From the NCBI GenBank assembly GCA_019635485.1, contig JAHBZL010000026.1, positions 1-64,000 on the forward strand: a stretch of DNA of 64,000 bases, in the 5' to 3' direction. Below the pieces are notes generated by a model. That model searched no databases. It was not told the origin of the DNA and was given only the letters and a program-made list of their open reading frames with translations. The DNA comes from Piscinibacter sp. Its GTDB lineage: Bacteria; Pseudomonadota; Gammaproteobacteria; Burkholderiales; Burkholderiaceae_C. The first letter of the stretch is position 1; each line of letters begins with the position of its first letter. The position numbers were made by a program, and so were the translations under genes. Positions 50,059 to 61,032 of this stretch are shown piece after piece.

Positions 50059-50766
50059 CTAGCCCTGCCGCGCCGGCTTGTCCGGCGCCGCGGTACCGAA
50101 GATCTGCTCGAAGTCCAGGCTGCGCGACGGCGGCTTGGGCGGCTGGATGCCGGCCTCGACGTGGTCGAGGTGCGCAAGCATCAGCTTCTCGGCGCGACGC
50201 GCGTCGCCGGCCTCGATCGCCTCGACGATGTCCGCGTGCTCGTGTTCCGGGCAGGCGCTGTGCGCCTGCGCGTCGTACTGCGCGATCACGAGGCTGGTCA
50301 GCGCCACCAGGCGCCGCAGGTTGTCCGAGAACAGCCGGTTTTCGGTGATCTCGGCCAGGCGCACGTGGAACTCGCCGGTCAGCCGGGCCAGTTCGGTCCG
50401 GTCGCCGGCGGCACGCGCACGCGCCTCGGCGTCCAGGTGGCCGCGCATCGGTGCCAGGGCCTGACCGCCGTAGCGCGCCGCCAGCGTCGCGGCGATCGCG
50501 CGCTCGAGCGCGCGCCGCACCTCGAACACCTGCTGCATGTCGCGCTCGCTGGGCCGCGCGACGAAGGCGCCGCGGTTCAGGTGCAGCTCGACGATCAGCT
50601 CCTGGCTCAGGCGCATCAGCACCTCGCGGATGCGCGTGCGGCTGGCATGGAAGGCCTGCGCGAGCCGCTCCTCGCTGAGCTTGGTCCCGGGCAGCAGGCG
50701 GCGTTCGCTGATCGCCGCGTAGATGCGCTCGTAGATTTCCTGGTTGTTCAGCTTCGGGCTGGTCAC
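50059..50766 (-). CDS. GntR-family regulator, FCD domain (glyoxylate locus)
   Basis: A 235-aa regulator with a GntR winged helix (IYERIYAAISERRLLPGTKL, AFHASRTRIREVLMRL, NRGAFVARPS) and an FCD domain (GEFHVRLAEI, CPEHEHADIVEAI). Its place just downstream of the glyoxylate-to-glycerate genes suggests that it controls them, though a small gene and a long palindrome lie between. The effector is unknown; glyoxylate-pathway metabolites are candidates. Confidence 0.88.
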   Translation of the reverse strand: MTSPKLNNQEIYERIYAAISERRLLPGTKLSEERLAQAFHASRTRIREVLMRLSQELIVELHLNRGAFVARPSERDMQQVFEVRRALERAIAATLAARYGGQALAPMRGHLDAEARARAAGDRTELARLTGEFHVRLAEITENRLFSDNLRRLVALTSLVIAQYDAQAHSACPEHEHADIVEAIEAGDARRAEKLMLAHLDHVEAGIQPPKPPSRSLDFEQIFGTAAPDKPARQG

Positions 50767-50826
50767 GACGGCAACGGTTCGGTGCGGCGCGCGATTATCC
50801 GCCCGCCGCAGCGCCGTCCCGGTGCG

Positions 50827-51045
50827 CTACCAGCGAGCCGCCGGTCGCGCCGCGCGCCGTTCGGCAGCGGCCTCGTGCGGCGGGAGCGTGTCCTCGAAAC
50901 CGGTGGAGTGGAAGGTCGTGCCCGGGCCGCGGCCGTGCCAGGCGCCGCCGCCGCGATCGAACCGCTCCTTGCGCGCGAGCAGCAGGTGGTCGACCGCCAG
51001 CCAGGCCACGATGGCCCCGACGATCAGTGCTACGGCAGTCAACAT
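50827..51045 (-). CDS. Small single-span membrane protein
   Basis: A 72-aa hypothetical protein with one N-terminal membrane segment (LTAVALIVGAIVAWLAVDHLL) and a hydrophilic, Arg/Gly-rich tail. The ATG at 51045 follows GGGGAG at six bases. I do not recognise a family. It lies between the GntR gene and the palindrome at the end of the glycerate kinase gene. It is a reasonable real gene because of the ribosome site and clean hydrophobic start, but short ORFs in this GC context arise by chance. Confidence 0.55.
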   Translation of the reverse strand: MLTAVALIVGAIVAWLAVDHLLLARKERFDRGGGAWHGRGPGTTFHSTGFEDTLPPHEAAAERRAARPAARW

Positions 51046-51129
51046 CACGATCTCCCCGGCTCACGCTCGACGAGGAATCTACGCCGCGCGTGAAACCCTT
51101 CCACCCCCCGAATGCAGGGACAGAAGGGG

Positions 51130-51302
51130 CCGCTCAGAAGCTGTGAATGAACCCGGCGCGCCCGAGCGGGCCGACAGAACGCGGCCAATCCAGGCGCAAA
51201 GCACAGCCATAGCTCGCGCTATGGCGAGCATTTGCAACGACGAGTGGCCGCGTTCTGGCGGGACGAGCGGGCGTGGCGGGTTCGTTCACAGCTTCTCAGC
51301 GC
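51130..51302. repeat. Long near-perfect palindrome (about 170 bp)
   Basis: An inverted repeat with arms of about 80 bases: AGAAGCTGTGAA (from 51136) pairs with TTCACAGCTTCT (to 51296), and AGAACGCGGCCA (from 51177) pairs with TGGCCGCGTTCT. The centre is GCCATAGC-TCGC-GCTATGGC (51205-51224). The right arm covers the glycerate kinase stop codon. It resembles a dispersed Burkholderiales intergenic repeat and may act as a terminator or mRNA stabiliser. Confidence 0.75.
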
Positions 51303-52597
51303 ACCAGCAAGGCGCGGAAGTCGTTGACGTTGGTGAACGTGGGACCCGGCACGACCAGGTCGCCCAGCGGGGTGAAGAAGTTGTAGGCGTCGTTGCGGTC
51401 CAGCAGGTCCTGCGCCTTCAGCCCCTGTGCCGCGGCGCGTGCCAGCGTGTCGGGCGTGACGATGGCGCCGGCGTTGTCTTCCACGCCGTCGATGCCGTCG
51501 GTGTCGGCCGCCAGCACGTGCACGCCGGGTTCGCCCTGCAGCGCGATCGCGCAGCCGAGCAGGAACTCGGTGGCGCGCCCGCCGCGGCCGCCCTTGGCCT
51601 TGACGGTCACCGTGGTCTCGCCGCCGGACAGGATCACGCAGGGCCGGACGAACGGTTCGCCGCGCCGCGCCACGGCACGGGCCAGCGCGGCGTGCACCTT
51701 GCCGACCTCGCGCGACTCGCCCTCGATCTCGTCGGACAGGATGTGCGCCGCGACGCCGGCACGCCGTGCCAGCGCGGCGGCGGCTTCCAGGCTTTGCTGC
51801 GGCGTGGCGATCATGTGCACGGCATGGCCGGCGAAGCGGGGGTCGCCGGGCTTGGGCGTCTCGTAGCTGCCCGACTCGAGGCCGACGCGGGCCGGCGCCG
51901 GCAGCGGGATGCCGTAGCGGGCGAGGATGGCCAGCGCGTCGGCGCAGGTGGTGGAGTCCGGCACCGTCGGGCCGCTGGCGATGACCTCCGGCGCGTCGCC
52001 GGGCACGTCGCTGATCAGCAGCGTGACCACGCGCGCCGGCGCGCACAGCGCCGCGAGGCGCCCGCCCTTGATCGCCGAGAGGTGCTTGCGCACGCAGTTC
52101 ATCTCGTCGATCGCCGCGCCGCTCTTCAGCAACGCCTTGTTGATCCCCTGCTTCTGTTCCAGCGTGAGCCCCGGCGCCGGCAGCGACAGCAGCGCCGAGC
52201 CGCCGCCGGAGATCAGGCACAGCACCAGATCGTCCGCGCTCAGCCCCTGCGCCATCTGCAGGATGCGCTGCGCGGCGCGCTGGCCCGCCTCGTCCGGCAC
52301 CGGATGGGCCGCCTCGACGACCTCGATGCGCCCGGGCGCGGCCCGGTAGGCCGGCGGCACGTGGTCATAACGCGTCACCACCAGCCCGGACAGCGGTGCG
52401 TCCTTCGGCCACAGCGCATCCACCGCCGCCGCCATCGCGCCGCCGGCCTTGCCGGCGCCGAGCACCACCGTGCGCCCTCGGGGCGGCGGCGGCAGGTGCG
52501 CCGCGGTGTTCTCGGCCGGCAGCGCACGCGCGACCGCTGCGTCGTACAGCGCGCGCAGGAAGCCGCGCGGATCGTCGTGGGGCGAGGGGATGGCCAT
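51296..52597 (-). CDS. Glycerate kinase, MOFRL type (2-phosphoglycerate-forming)
   Basis: A 433-aa class II glycerate kinase. VVLGAGKAGGAMAAAVDAL and LCLISGGGSALLSLPAPGLT form the N-terminal domain, then GDAPEVIASGPTVPD. The C-terminal MOFRL domain has ILSGGETTVTVK, GRGGRATEFLL and ADTDGIDGVEDNAGAIV. It phosphorylates D-glycerate to 2-phosphoglycerate. It follows glxR by nine bases and closes the gcl-hyi-glxR pathway. Its stop codon lies inside the long palindrome. Confidence 0.94.
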   Translation of the reverse strand: MAIPSPHDDPRGFLRALYDAAVARALPAENTAAHLPPPPRGRTVVLGAGKAGGAMAAAVDALWPKDAPLSGLVVTRYDHVPPAYRAAPGRIEVVEAAHPVPDEAGQRAAQRILQMAQGLSADDLVLCLISGGGSALLSLPAPGLTLEQKQGINKALLKSGAAIDEMNCVRKHLSAIKGGRLAALCAPARVVTLLISDVPGDAPEVIASGPTVPDSTTCADALAILARYGIPLPAPARVGLESGSYETPKPGDPRFAGHAVHMIATPQQSLEAAAALARRAGVAAHILSDEIEGESREVGKVHAALARAVARRGEPFVRPCVILSGGETTVTVKAKGGRGGRATEFLLGCAIALQGEPGVHVLAADTDGIDGVEDNAGAIVTPDTLARAAAQGLKAQDLLDRNDAYNFFTPLGDLVVPGPTFTNVNDFRALLVR

Positions 52598-52606
52598 GGG
52601 CAGCGA

Positions 52607-53506
52607 TTATCCGGCCGCCACCTCGTGGTTGGCCATGATCTCCAGCGCCCGCACCAGCGCGGAATGGTCCTGGTCCTGCAGCCCGTGCGCCACGCAGGCC
52701 TGCATCAGCTGCGCGGCCTGGGCCGTGTTCGGCAAGGCCACGCCGAGCGACTTCGCGCCCTGCAGCGCCAGGTTCAGGTCCTTCTGGTGCAGGCCGATCC
52801 GGAAGCCCGGGTTGAACGTGCGCTTGACCATCCGCTCGCCGTGCACCTCCAGGATCCGGCTGGCGGCGAAGCCGCCCATCAGCGCCTGGCGCACCTTGGC
52901 CGGATCCGCACCGGCCTTGCTCGCGAACACCAGCGCTTCGCCGACGGCCGCAATGTTCAGCGCCACGATGATCTGGTTCGCGACCTTGGTGGTCTGGCCG
53001 TCGCCGTTGCCGCCGACGAGCGTGATGTTCTTGCCCATCAGTTCGAACAGCGGCCGGACCTTGTCGAACGCCGCCTGCGGCCCGCCGACCATGATCGTGA
53101 GCGAAGCCGCCTTGGCGCCGACCTCGCCGCCGGAGACCGGCGCGTCGAGGTAGTCGCAGCCGAGGGCGTTGATGCGCTTCGCGAAGGCCTTGGTCTCGAT
53201 CGGGGAGATCGAGCTCATGTCGACGACGATCTTGCCCTTGCTCAGGCCCGAGGCCACGCCGGTCTCGGCGAACAGCACGTTCTCGACGTCCGGCGTGTCG
53301 GGCACCATCGTGAAGACGATGTCGGCACGCTCGGCGACGCCGCGCGCGCTGGTGCACTGCGTCGCGCTGCTCGCGGCGATTTCCGGGTGCAGCTTGCCGT
53401 GCGTGAACACGAACAGCTGGTGGCCGGCTTTGATGAGGTGCAGCGCCATCGGGGCGCCCATGATGCCCAGGCCGATGAAGCCGAGCTTGAGAGGTGTCGA
53501 GGTCAT
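52607..53506 (-). CDS. glxR: Tartronate-semialdehyde reductase (2-hydroxy-3-oxopropionate reductase)
   Basis: A 299-aa beta-hydroxyacid dehydrogenase: LGFIGLGIMGAPMALHL, DAPVSGGEVGAKAAS and GDGQTTKVANQI with the catalytic Lys. It reduces tartronate semialdehyde to D-glycerate. Gene order gcl-hyi-glxR-glycerate kinase fixes the role. From NQIIVALNIAAVGEAL to GVALPNTA it is nearly identical to GarR at 27085, while the N-terminal halves differ. Confidence 0.93.
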   Translation of the reverse strand: MTSTPLKLGFIGLGIMGAPMALHLIKAGHQLFVFTHGKLHPEIAASSATQCTSARGVAERADIVFTMVPDTPDVENVLFAETGVASGLSKGKIVVDMSSISPIETKAFAKRINALGCDYLDAPVSGGEVGAKAASLTIMVGGPQAAFDKVRPLFELMGKNITLVGGNGDGQTTKVANQIIVALNIAAVGEALVFASKAGADPAKVRQALMGGFAASRILEVHGERMVKRTFNPGFRIGLHQKDLNLALQGAKSLGVALPNTAQAAQLMQACVAHGLQDQDHSALVRALEIMANHEVAAG

Positions 53507-53531
53507 TGGAAGGCTCTGTCGTCGAAAGGGA

Positions 53532-54329
53532 TCAGGATTGCGGCCGCAGCTGGCGGCGCGCCTGCTCGAGCCAGCCGAGGCCGGCTTCGGTGGTGGAGGC
53601 GGGCTTGTACTCGCAGCCGACCGCGCCGGCGTAGCCGAGCTGCTCGAGGCGCTTGAAGAGGAAGCCGTAGTTGATCTCGCCGCTGCCGGGCTCGTGGCGG
53701 CCCGGGTTGTCGGCGACCTGGATGTGCGCGATGCGCGCCAAGTGCTTCTCGATCGTCGCGGCCAGCTCGCCTTCGGTGCGCTGCGCGTGGTAGATGTCGT
53801 ACTGCAGGAACAGGTTGTCGGCGCCGACCGCGTCGATGATCGAGATCGCCTGCGCCGTGTGGTTCAGGTAGAAGCCCGGGATGTCGTAGGTGTTGATCGG
53901 CTCGATCAGCAGCTTCAGCCCGGCCCGCTTCAGCTCGGCGGCGGCGTACTTCAGGTTGGCGACGAAGGTCTCGCGCAGGGTCGCGTCGCTCGCGCCCAGC
54001 GGCACCTTGCCGGCCAGGCAGTTGAGCTGCGGCGCACCCAGCGCCGTCGCGTACTCGATCGCCTGGCCGACGCCGGCACGGAACTCGTCGACGCGGTCCG
54101 GCAGGCAGGCGATGCCGCGCTCGCCGGCGTCCCAGTCGCCGGCGGGCAGGTTGTGCAGCACGACCTTCAGTCGGTTGCCCTTGACCCGGGCGGCGACTTC
54201 GCCGGGTGTGTGGGCATAGGGGAAGAGGAACTCGACGCTGCCGAAGCCGGCGCGCGCGGCGCGTTCGAAGCGCTCCAGGAACGGCACCTCGGTGAACAGC
54301 ATCGACAGGTTGGCGGCGAAGCGGGGCAT
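53532..54329 (-). CDS. hyi: Hydroxypyruvate isomerase
   Basis: A 265-aa xylose-isomerase-like TIM barrel: RFAANLSMLFTEVPFLERF, LIEPINTYDIPGFYL with the catalytic metal-binding Glu, LQYDIYHAQ and HIQVADNPGRHEPGSGEINY, then AVGCEYKP with the second Glu. It interconverts hydroxypyruvate and tartronate semialdehyde. ATG 54329 is used because GGAGA lies six bases upstream. It sits between glyoxylate carboligase and glxR. Confidence 0.92.
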   Translation of the reverse strand: MPRFAANLSMLFTEVPFLERFERAARAGFGSVEFLFPYAHTPGEVAARVKGNRLKVVLHNLPAGDWDAGERGIACLPDRVDEFRAGVGQAIEYATALGAPQLNCLAGKVPLGASDATLRETFVANLKYAAAELKRAGLKLLIEPINTYDIPGFYLNHTAQAISIIDAVGADNLFLQYDIYHAQRTEGELAATIEKHLARIAHIQVADNPGRHEPGSGEINYGFLFKRLEQLGYAGAVGCEYKPASTTEAGLGWLEQARRQLRPQS

Positions 54330-54379
54330 GGTTGTCTCCATTCAATCGATCGGCGCCGGCGCGTGGCCGGCGGTGGGCG

Positions 54380-56170
<1,791 letters not shown>

Positions 56171-56387
56171 GGAAGTCTCCTTTGAACGTGGATCCGATTG
56201 GCAGGCATGGTCGACGTTGACGCGCACGGCGTGAAGCCAAGCGAGGGCATCAGTGCTATTCCGGAGCGGAATGGGTGCACGCGCCCGCCCGGGACAGGCC
56301 GGGTGGACCCGGCCGCGGGCTTCGTGCATGCTGCGCGCGACGCCGCCGGTTCCGGCGGCGGCCCGTGAACGAAAGGGAGGTGACGTT

Positions 56388-58796
56388 CTGGCGGGGCTTG
56401 GCCTGATCCGCCCGCGGCGGCGCGATCTGTTCCTGCTGCTGTGCCTGGTCGGCGTCATCCCGGCGTTCGTCACCAACGGCCTGCCGACCACCACGTGGCT
56501 GCCCGGGGTGGAGGGCTTTCGCTGGGCGTGGATCGACCTGGGCGGCATGCGGTGGGTGTTCGTGGCGATCCTCGTGGCCGCCTGCGCCGTCGGCCGGTCG
56601 CTGCGGCCGCGCTGGTTGTGGCTCGCCGCCGTTCCGCTGCTCGTGCTGGTGCTGACGCCGGCCCAGCGCATCGGCGGCGCCGAGAGCCCGCTGCACTGGG
56701 TCGAGGCGATCCACGTCCCCGAGGATCCGGTGCTCGACGCGGAGCGCGCGGTGATCGACCGGCTCGCCGCGCCGGCCGGTCCGATCGACCGTGCACTGGC
56801 ACACCTGCCGCCGGCGCTGCCCGAGCTGTCCGGCCTGCAGGCGCAGTGGAAGCCCCTGAACGATCAGGCACTGGCCGCGCGCGCCTATCGCGACGCCGTC
56901 GTCGAGCGGATCGGGCGGCGCCATCACGAACTCGCGAGCCGCGGCCGCGAAACCACGTCCGACCCGGCGGACGAAGAGACGCAGAAGTTCCTCCACTCCT
57001 GGGCACGGCAGTCGGCCCCTCCGGCCGCGCCGCTGTGGGAACTGCGTCTGAGCCTGGGACTGCACGAACTGTGGCACGCGGACAAGCGAGCGCGCTGGGT
57101 GGAAGCGCCCTACGTGCTGGCGAGTTCGCTGCTGCTGCTGGCCATCGTCTTCGCGCTCGGCGTCGGCCATCGCGTGACGCTGGCGTTCCTGGGCCTGGCC
57201 CTGCTGACCTCGGTGGTCGCGACGGCCCACCGTGTCACGGGAGAAGGATGGTTGCCGGCGCTGACGGGCCTGCAGCCGGTGTGTGTCGGGACCCTGGCTC
57301 TTCTCGTGCTGCGCGTGCTGTTGCGCGGCTGGCTCGACAACCGGGAGATCTGGCGCAGTACGCCGGGCCCCGCGCTGCGCCGCGCCCTTCTGTGGTCGCT
57401 GGTGCTGTGGAGCCCGTTCGCGCTCGTGCTGGCCGCCAACTTCTGGGCCGGCGCCGCAGTATCGAGGTTCGCCGAAGCCCATGTGTATTGCCAGTCTCTC
57501 GACCTGGAAAGCTGCGTCGATCCGAAGGACGCCCTGGTGCACGACAGCGACCCGGCGCGCGACACCCTGCGCGAAGACCTGCATGTGGCCGTCGCACGGC
57601 TCAGCGCGGCATTCGAGGCGGCCGCGATCCGGGAGGCCCGGGGCGCCATGGCGACCGTCAAGGACCTCGGGCAGGCCTTGCGCACCGGGGTCGGCAAGGC
57701 CTACGACGAGGCGGTCAAGCGCAGCATCTACGAGTACCCCGGCGTCCCTGGGCGCGCCGAGTGCGGCCTGTTCCAGCTGATGGGCTGCTTCAGGAACATC
57801 GCGGTGGACGCCGTCGACTCGGCCTACCGGCGCCAGCGCGAGCGCCTCGCCCAGGCCCTGGACGAGCGCCTGCGCGACACCATGGCGTCGGCCCAGCGCA
57901 CCACCGGCGCGTCGGCACTGACACTCGAGTCGGCCGTGCGCGGCCAGTCCGCCGCCGCCACGCGCATGACACGCGAGCAGGCCGACGCAGTGCTGGTGGC
58001 ACTGGCCGGCGCGGCGGCGTTCGGCAACGCGGCGCTGCTGTTCGTGGCGGCGCGGGCCTTCCTGCTCGTGCTCGCACGGCTGCTGTTCGCGCAGAACAAG
58101 CAGGCCTTCATGACCATCACGCCGCGCGAACGGCCGCTGGACGAACTCGCCGAGCCGGTGCGGGTCGACGTGCCCGACGGCGACGAGCTGCACATGCAGC
58201 TGCACCGCGGCCGGCTGCTGATGAAGCAGGCCTTCGACGTGGACGGCGCCGCGCCCAACACCCTGTGGCTGCCGCCGCAGCCGCTGAAGGCGGCGCTGTC
58301 GCGGCTGCGCCATGGCTGCTACTGGCTCAAGGAGATCGAGGCCGACGACGAACCGCGCACGCTGACGCTGAAGTCCACTCCGGGCACCAACTTCTTCTGC
58401 TGGCACATTCCGGCCGATGCCGAGGTGGCGTTCCGCTGGGACCGCTTCGCCGGCATGTCGGGGTCGGTGCGTCTGCGGCGCGTGTTCAGCCTCAAGCTCG
58501 GCACGCTGGTGCTGGGGCACGTGACCGTGGCCACGGCACGCGGGCCGGGCCTGCTGGTGCAGCACGCCTACACACGCGCCAGCGCGCAGCGCACCTCGGT
58601 GTCGCAGGCCCGCGTGGTGGGCTGGCAGGTCGGCTCGCTGTTTCGCGTCGAATCCGGCAAGAGCAAGAAGAACGTCTACGTGGACCACTGCCACGTCGTG
58701 TGCGCCGAGCCGGGCCTGGCCGTGCACGAGGCCGCGCGCGAGGGGCGCGGCGGGCACGGCCTGTGGCGCGAGCTGCTCGGGCTGCTGCGGCCCTGA
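56388..58796 (+). CDS. Large membrane protein of unknown function
   Basis: A protein of about 802 aa that I do not recognise. Three membrane segments lie near the N-terminus ([43 protein letters not shown]), then a soluble stretch of about 140 residues, four more segments (about 237-370), a second soluble part with Cys residues, another segment and a beta-rich cytoplasmic-type domain of about 220 residues ([36 protein letters not shown]). That last part faintly recalls AIM24-like domains. The start may be CTG 56388, seven bases after a near-ideal AAAGGGAGGTGA; ATG 56271 with GGAG is the alternative. The gene stands alone. Confidence 0.75.
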   Translation: MAGLGLIRPRRRDLFLLLCLVGVIPAFVTNGLPTTTWLPGVEGFRWAWIDLGGMRWVFVAILVAACAVGRSLRPRWLWLAAVPLLVLVLTPAQRIGGAESPLHWVEAIHVPEDPVLDAERAVIDRLAAPAGPIDRALAHLPPALPELSGLQAQWKPLNDQALAARAYRDAVVERIGRRHHELASRGRETTSDPADEETQKFLHSWARQSAPPAAPLWELRLSLGLHELWHADKRARWVEAPYVLASSLLLLAIVFALGVGHRVTLAFLGLALLTSVVATAHRVTGEGWLPALTGLQPVCVGTLALLVLRVLLRGWLDNREIWRSTPGPALRRALLWSLVLWSPFALVLAANFWAGAAVSRFAEAHVYCQSLDLESCVDPKDALVHDSDPARDTLREDLHVAVARLSAAFEAAAIREARGAMATVKDLGQALRTGVGKAYDEAVKRSIYEYPGVPGRAECGLFQLMGCFRNIAVDAVDSAYRRQRERLAQALDERLRDTMASAQRTTGASALTLESAVRGQSAAATRMTREQADAVLVALAGAAAFGNAALLFVAARAFLLVLARLLFAQNKQAFMTITPRERPLDELAEPVRVDVPDGDELHMQLHRGRLLMKQAFDVDGAAPNTLWLPPQPLKAALSRLRHGCYWLKEIEADDEPRTLTLKSTPGTNFFCWHIPADAEVAFRWDRFAGMSGSVRLRRVFSLKLGTLVLGHVTVATARGPGLLVQHAYTRASAQRTSVSQARVVGWQVGSLFRVESGKSKKNVYVDHCHVVCAEPGLAVHEAAREGRGGHGLWRELLGLLRP

Positions 58797-58848
58797 CCCC
58801 GGCGCCGGTCCCGGGCTGGCTGGCCGTCGGCGGGCTCAGGCGCCGGGG
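58797..58848. terminator. Inverted repeat between convergent genes
   Basis: CCCCGGCGCC (58797-58806) pairs perfectly with GGCGCCGGGG (58839-58848) around 32 bases. It spans the gap between the stop of the large membrane protein and the convergent Rieske gene, whose last codons lie in the right arm. It may end both transcripts; there is no T-run. Confidence 0.4.
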
Positions 58849-59354
58849 CGCTCGCTGAAACCGCCGGCCAGCACCAGCAGGCCGCCTTCCTCGCGCAGCG
58901 GCAGGTTCGGCAGCGCGCGCGGCGCGGGCCCGGAGACCACTGCACCGCCGCGCAGCGGATCGAAGTGGGAAAAGTGGCAGGGGCAGTGCAGCTGCTGCAG
59001 GCGCGGCCGCCAGTCGCGCACGACACAGTCGCCGTGCGTGCAGGCCGCCGAGTAGGCCAGCACGCCCGCCGCGGCGCGGGATCGCGTGGCCTCGTCCATC
59101 GCCGCCGGGTCGAGCCGGATCAGCAGCAGCCGCTGGCGCGGCCCCTGGCGCACGCGGCCGGAGTCCGGATCGCGGGCCCACGCCAGCAGCGGCCCCGCGC
59201 CGGCGACCAGATCCGAGGCGGACAGCGGCACTGCGGCATCGTCGCGCACCAGCCGGTCGCCGGCGCGCGGATGGTCCTCGTCGGCCGCGACGGGCGCCGC
59301 CCACCAGGCGGCGGCAGCGGCCAGCAGCACACGGCGCGGATTCGGGCCATCCAT
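58836..59354 (-). CDS. Rieske [2Fe-2S] protein, exported
   Basis: A 172-aa protein. The N-terminus (PNPRRVLLAAAAAWWAAPVAA) looks like a twin-arginine-type signal. The cluster ligands are Cys105/His107 (CTHGDC) and Cys124/His127 (CPCHFSH); Cys110 and Cys126 could form the disulfide seen in bc1-type and arsenite-oxidase-type Rieske proteins. It is not an oxygenase subunit. No cytochrome b partner is adjacent. It is divergent from LysR and two cytochrome c genes, which suggests a periplasmic electron-transfer role. ATG 59354 removes a short extension. Confidence 0.85.
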   Translation of the reverse strand: MDGPNPRRVLLAAAAAWWAAPVAADEDHPRAGDRLVRDDAAVPLSASDLVAGAGPLLAWARDPDSGRVRQGPRQRLLLIRLDPAAMDEATRSRAAAGVLAYSAACTHGDCVVRDWRPRLQQLHCPCHFSHFDPLRGGAVVSGPAPRALPNLPLREEGGLLVLAGGFSERPGA

Positions 59355-59401
59355 GACGGCGCCAATGTACGCCCGCCGCGCAGCGTGCATGATGCGCGCC
59401 C

Positions 59402-60310
59402 ATGGACCGCATCACCGGCGTTCAGCTGTTCGTCCGCATCGTCGAGACGGGCAGTTTCAGCAAGGCCTCGGCCGACCTCGGCATCACGCAGCCGACCGCG
59501 ACCAAGCACGTGGCCGCGCTCGAGGCGCACCTCGGCGCACGGCTGCTGAACCGCAACACGCGCGGCGTCAGCGCCACCGAGATCGGCCAGCTCTACTACG
59601 AGAAGTGCAAGACCATCCAGCGCGAACTGGAGGAGGCCGACAGCCTCGCCGCGCTGCTGCAGAGCAAGGTCGGCGGGCAGCTGCGCATCAGCACCTCGGT
59701 CGCCTTCGGCCGCCGCGTGGCCACGCCGCTGGCGCTGCGCTTCATGCGCGAGCACCCGGAGGTGACGATCGACCTGAGCTTCGACGACCGCTACGTCAAC
59801 CTCGTCGAGCAGGGCGTGGACGTGGCGCTGCGCATGGGCCGGCTGGCGGATTCCGCGCTCGGCGCGCGTTACCTCGGCGTGAACCCCTGGCTCACGGCGG
59901 CGGCGCCCGACTACCTCGCGCGGCGCGGCACGCCGCAGGCGCCGGCCGACCTGGCCGGGCACGACTGCCTGGTCTACAGCAGCGTGCAGGGCGACGACCG
60001 CTGGAACTTCGCGTCCCCTGGCGGCGAGGAGGTTGCGGCGCCGGTGCGCGGCCCGCTGCGCTCGAACAACCTGTCGGCCGTGCTGGCCGCCTGCCGCGCC
60101 GGCCTCGGCCTGGCCGTGCTGCCCTGGTACGTGGCGCGCGAATCGGTGGCCGACGGCAGCATCGTCCCGGTGCTGGCCGAGCATGTGCTGCCGGCGCAGG
60201 AACTGCACGCGGTGTTCCCGTCGCCCAAGCTGGTCCCGCACAAGGTGCGCCGCTTCATCGAGTTCCTGCAGCAGCAGCTCGATGGCGAATGGTGGATGCG
60301 TCCGCTGTGA
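59402..60310 (+). CDS. LysR-family transcriptional regulator
   Basis: A 302-aa regulator: DRITGVQLFVRIVETGSFSK, ADLGITQPTATKHVAALEAH as HTH and LRISTSVAFGRRVATPLALR in the effector domain; it resembles the LysR group near CrgA/DntR-like members. It is divergent from the Rieske gene with 47 bp between starts. Its stop overlaps the next cytochrome c gene as GTGA, so the regulator is probably co-transcribed with two cytochromes, an unusual order for a LysR gene. Confidence 0.92.
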   Translation: MDRITGVQLFVRIVETGSFSKASADLGITQPTATKHVAALEAHLGARLLNRNTRGVSATEIGQLYYEKCKTIQRELEEADSLAALLQSKVGGQLRISTSVAFGRRVATPLALRFMREHPEVTIDLSFDDRYVNLVEQGVDVALRMGRLADSALGARYLGVNPWLTAAAPDYLARRGTPQAPADLAGHDCLVYSSVQGDDRWNFASPGGEEVAAPVRGPLRSNNLSAVLAACRAGLGLAVLPWYVARESVADGSIVPVLAEHVLPAQELHAVFPSPKLVPHKVRRFIEFLQQQLDGEWWMRPL

Positions 60311-61014
60311 GAGTCGTCGCCCGAACCGTGTCGCGCCTCGGCGCTGGGCTGGCCATGCTGATCAGCGCCGCGGCGGCTGCGGCCGCGCCGCTGCAGGACT
60401 CGATCGCCGAACGCGTGGCGCCGTGCACGGCCTGCCACGGCCAGGAAGGCCGCGCCGCGCCGGACGGCTACTACCCGCGCATCGCCGGCAAGCCAGCCGG
60501 CTACCTGCACCAGCAGCTGCGCAACTTCCGCGAAGGCCGGCGGCGCTACGGCCCGATGGTCTACCTGGTCGACCCGCTGGACGACGCCTACCTGGCCGAG
60601 ATCGCGGCCTACTTCGCGGGCCTCGATCTCCCGTATCCGCCGCCGCGGCCGCCGGCGGCCGAACCGGCCGTGCTGGCCCGCGGCGAGCAGCTGGCGCGCG
60701 AGGGCGACCCCGCCCGCCGGCTGCCGGCCTGCGCCGACTGCCACGGCACGCAGCTGCTCGGCGTGGCGCCCGCGGTGCCGGGGTTGCTCGGGCTGCCGCC
60801 GGACTACCTGCGCGCCCAGCTCGGCGCCTGGGTCAACGGCCAGCGGCGCGCGCTGGCACCGGACTGCATGGCCACGATCGCCGAACGGCTCACGCCACAG
60901 GACGTCGCTGCGCTGGCTGCCTGGCTGGCCGGCCAGCCGGTGCCCGCCGGGGCGCACCCCGCCGCCCGTCCCGAACGCCGCGCGCCGCTCGAGTGCGGCG
61001 GCATGCCGCCCTGA
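60307..61014 (+). CDS. Dihaem cytochrome c (c4-like)
   Basis: A 235-aa periplasmic cytochrome with a signal peptide (ARTVSRLGAGLAMLISAAAAAAA) and two haem sites, CTACH (Cys40-His44) and CADCH (Cys142-His146). The first domain has IAGKPAGYLHQQLRNFREGRR, typical of cytochrome c4/c-553-like domains. The start is GTG 60307, overlapping the LysR stop; an in-frame ATG 60289 is an alternative. It probably passes electrons to an oxidase or accepts them from the next cytochrome. Confidence 0.87.
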   Translation: MRVVARTVSRLGAGLAMLISAAAAAAAPLQDSIAERVAPCTACHGQEGRAAPDGYYPRIAGKPAGYLHQQLRNFREGRRRYGPMVYLVDPLDDAYLAEIAAYFAGLDLPYPPPRPPAAEPAVLARGEQLAREGDPARRLPACADCHGTQLLGVAPAVPGLLGLPPDYLRAQLGAWVNGQRRALAPDCMATIAERLTPQDVAALAAWLAGQPVPAGAHPAARPERRAPLECGGMPP

Positions 61015-61032
61015 GCGCGTGGACGAGCTCCG

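Noticed and set aside
51100-51300. Palindrome considered as a CRISPR repeat or transposon end
   Set aside because: There is a single inverted copy, no spacer array, no transposase and no visible target-site duplication.
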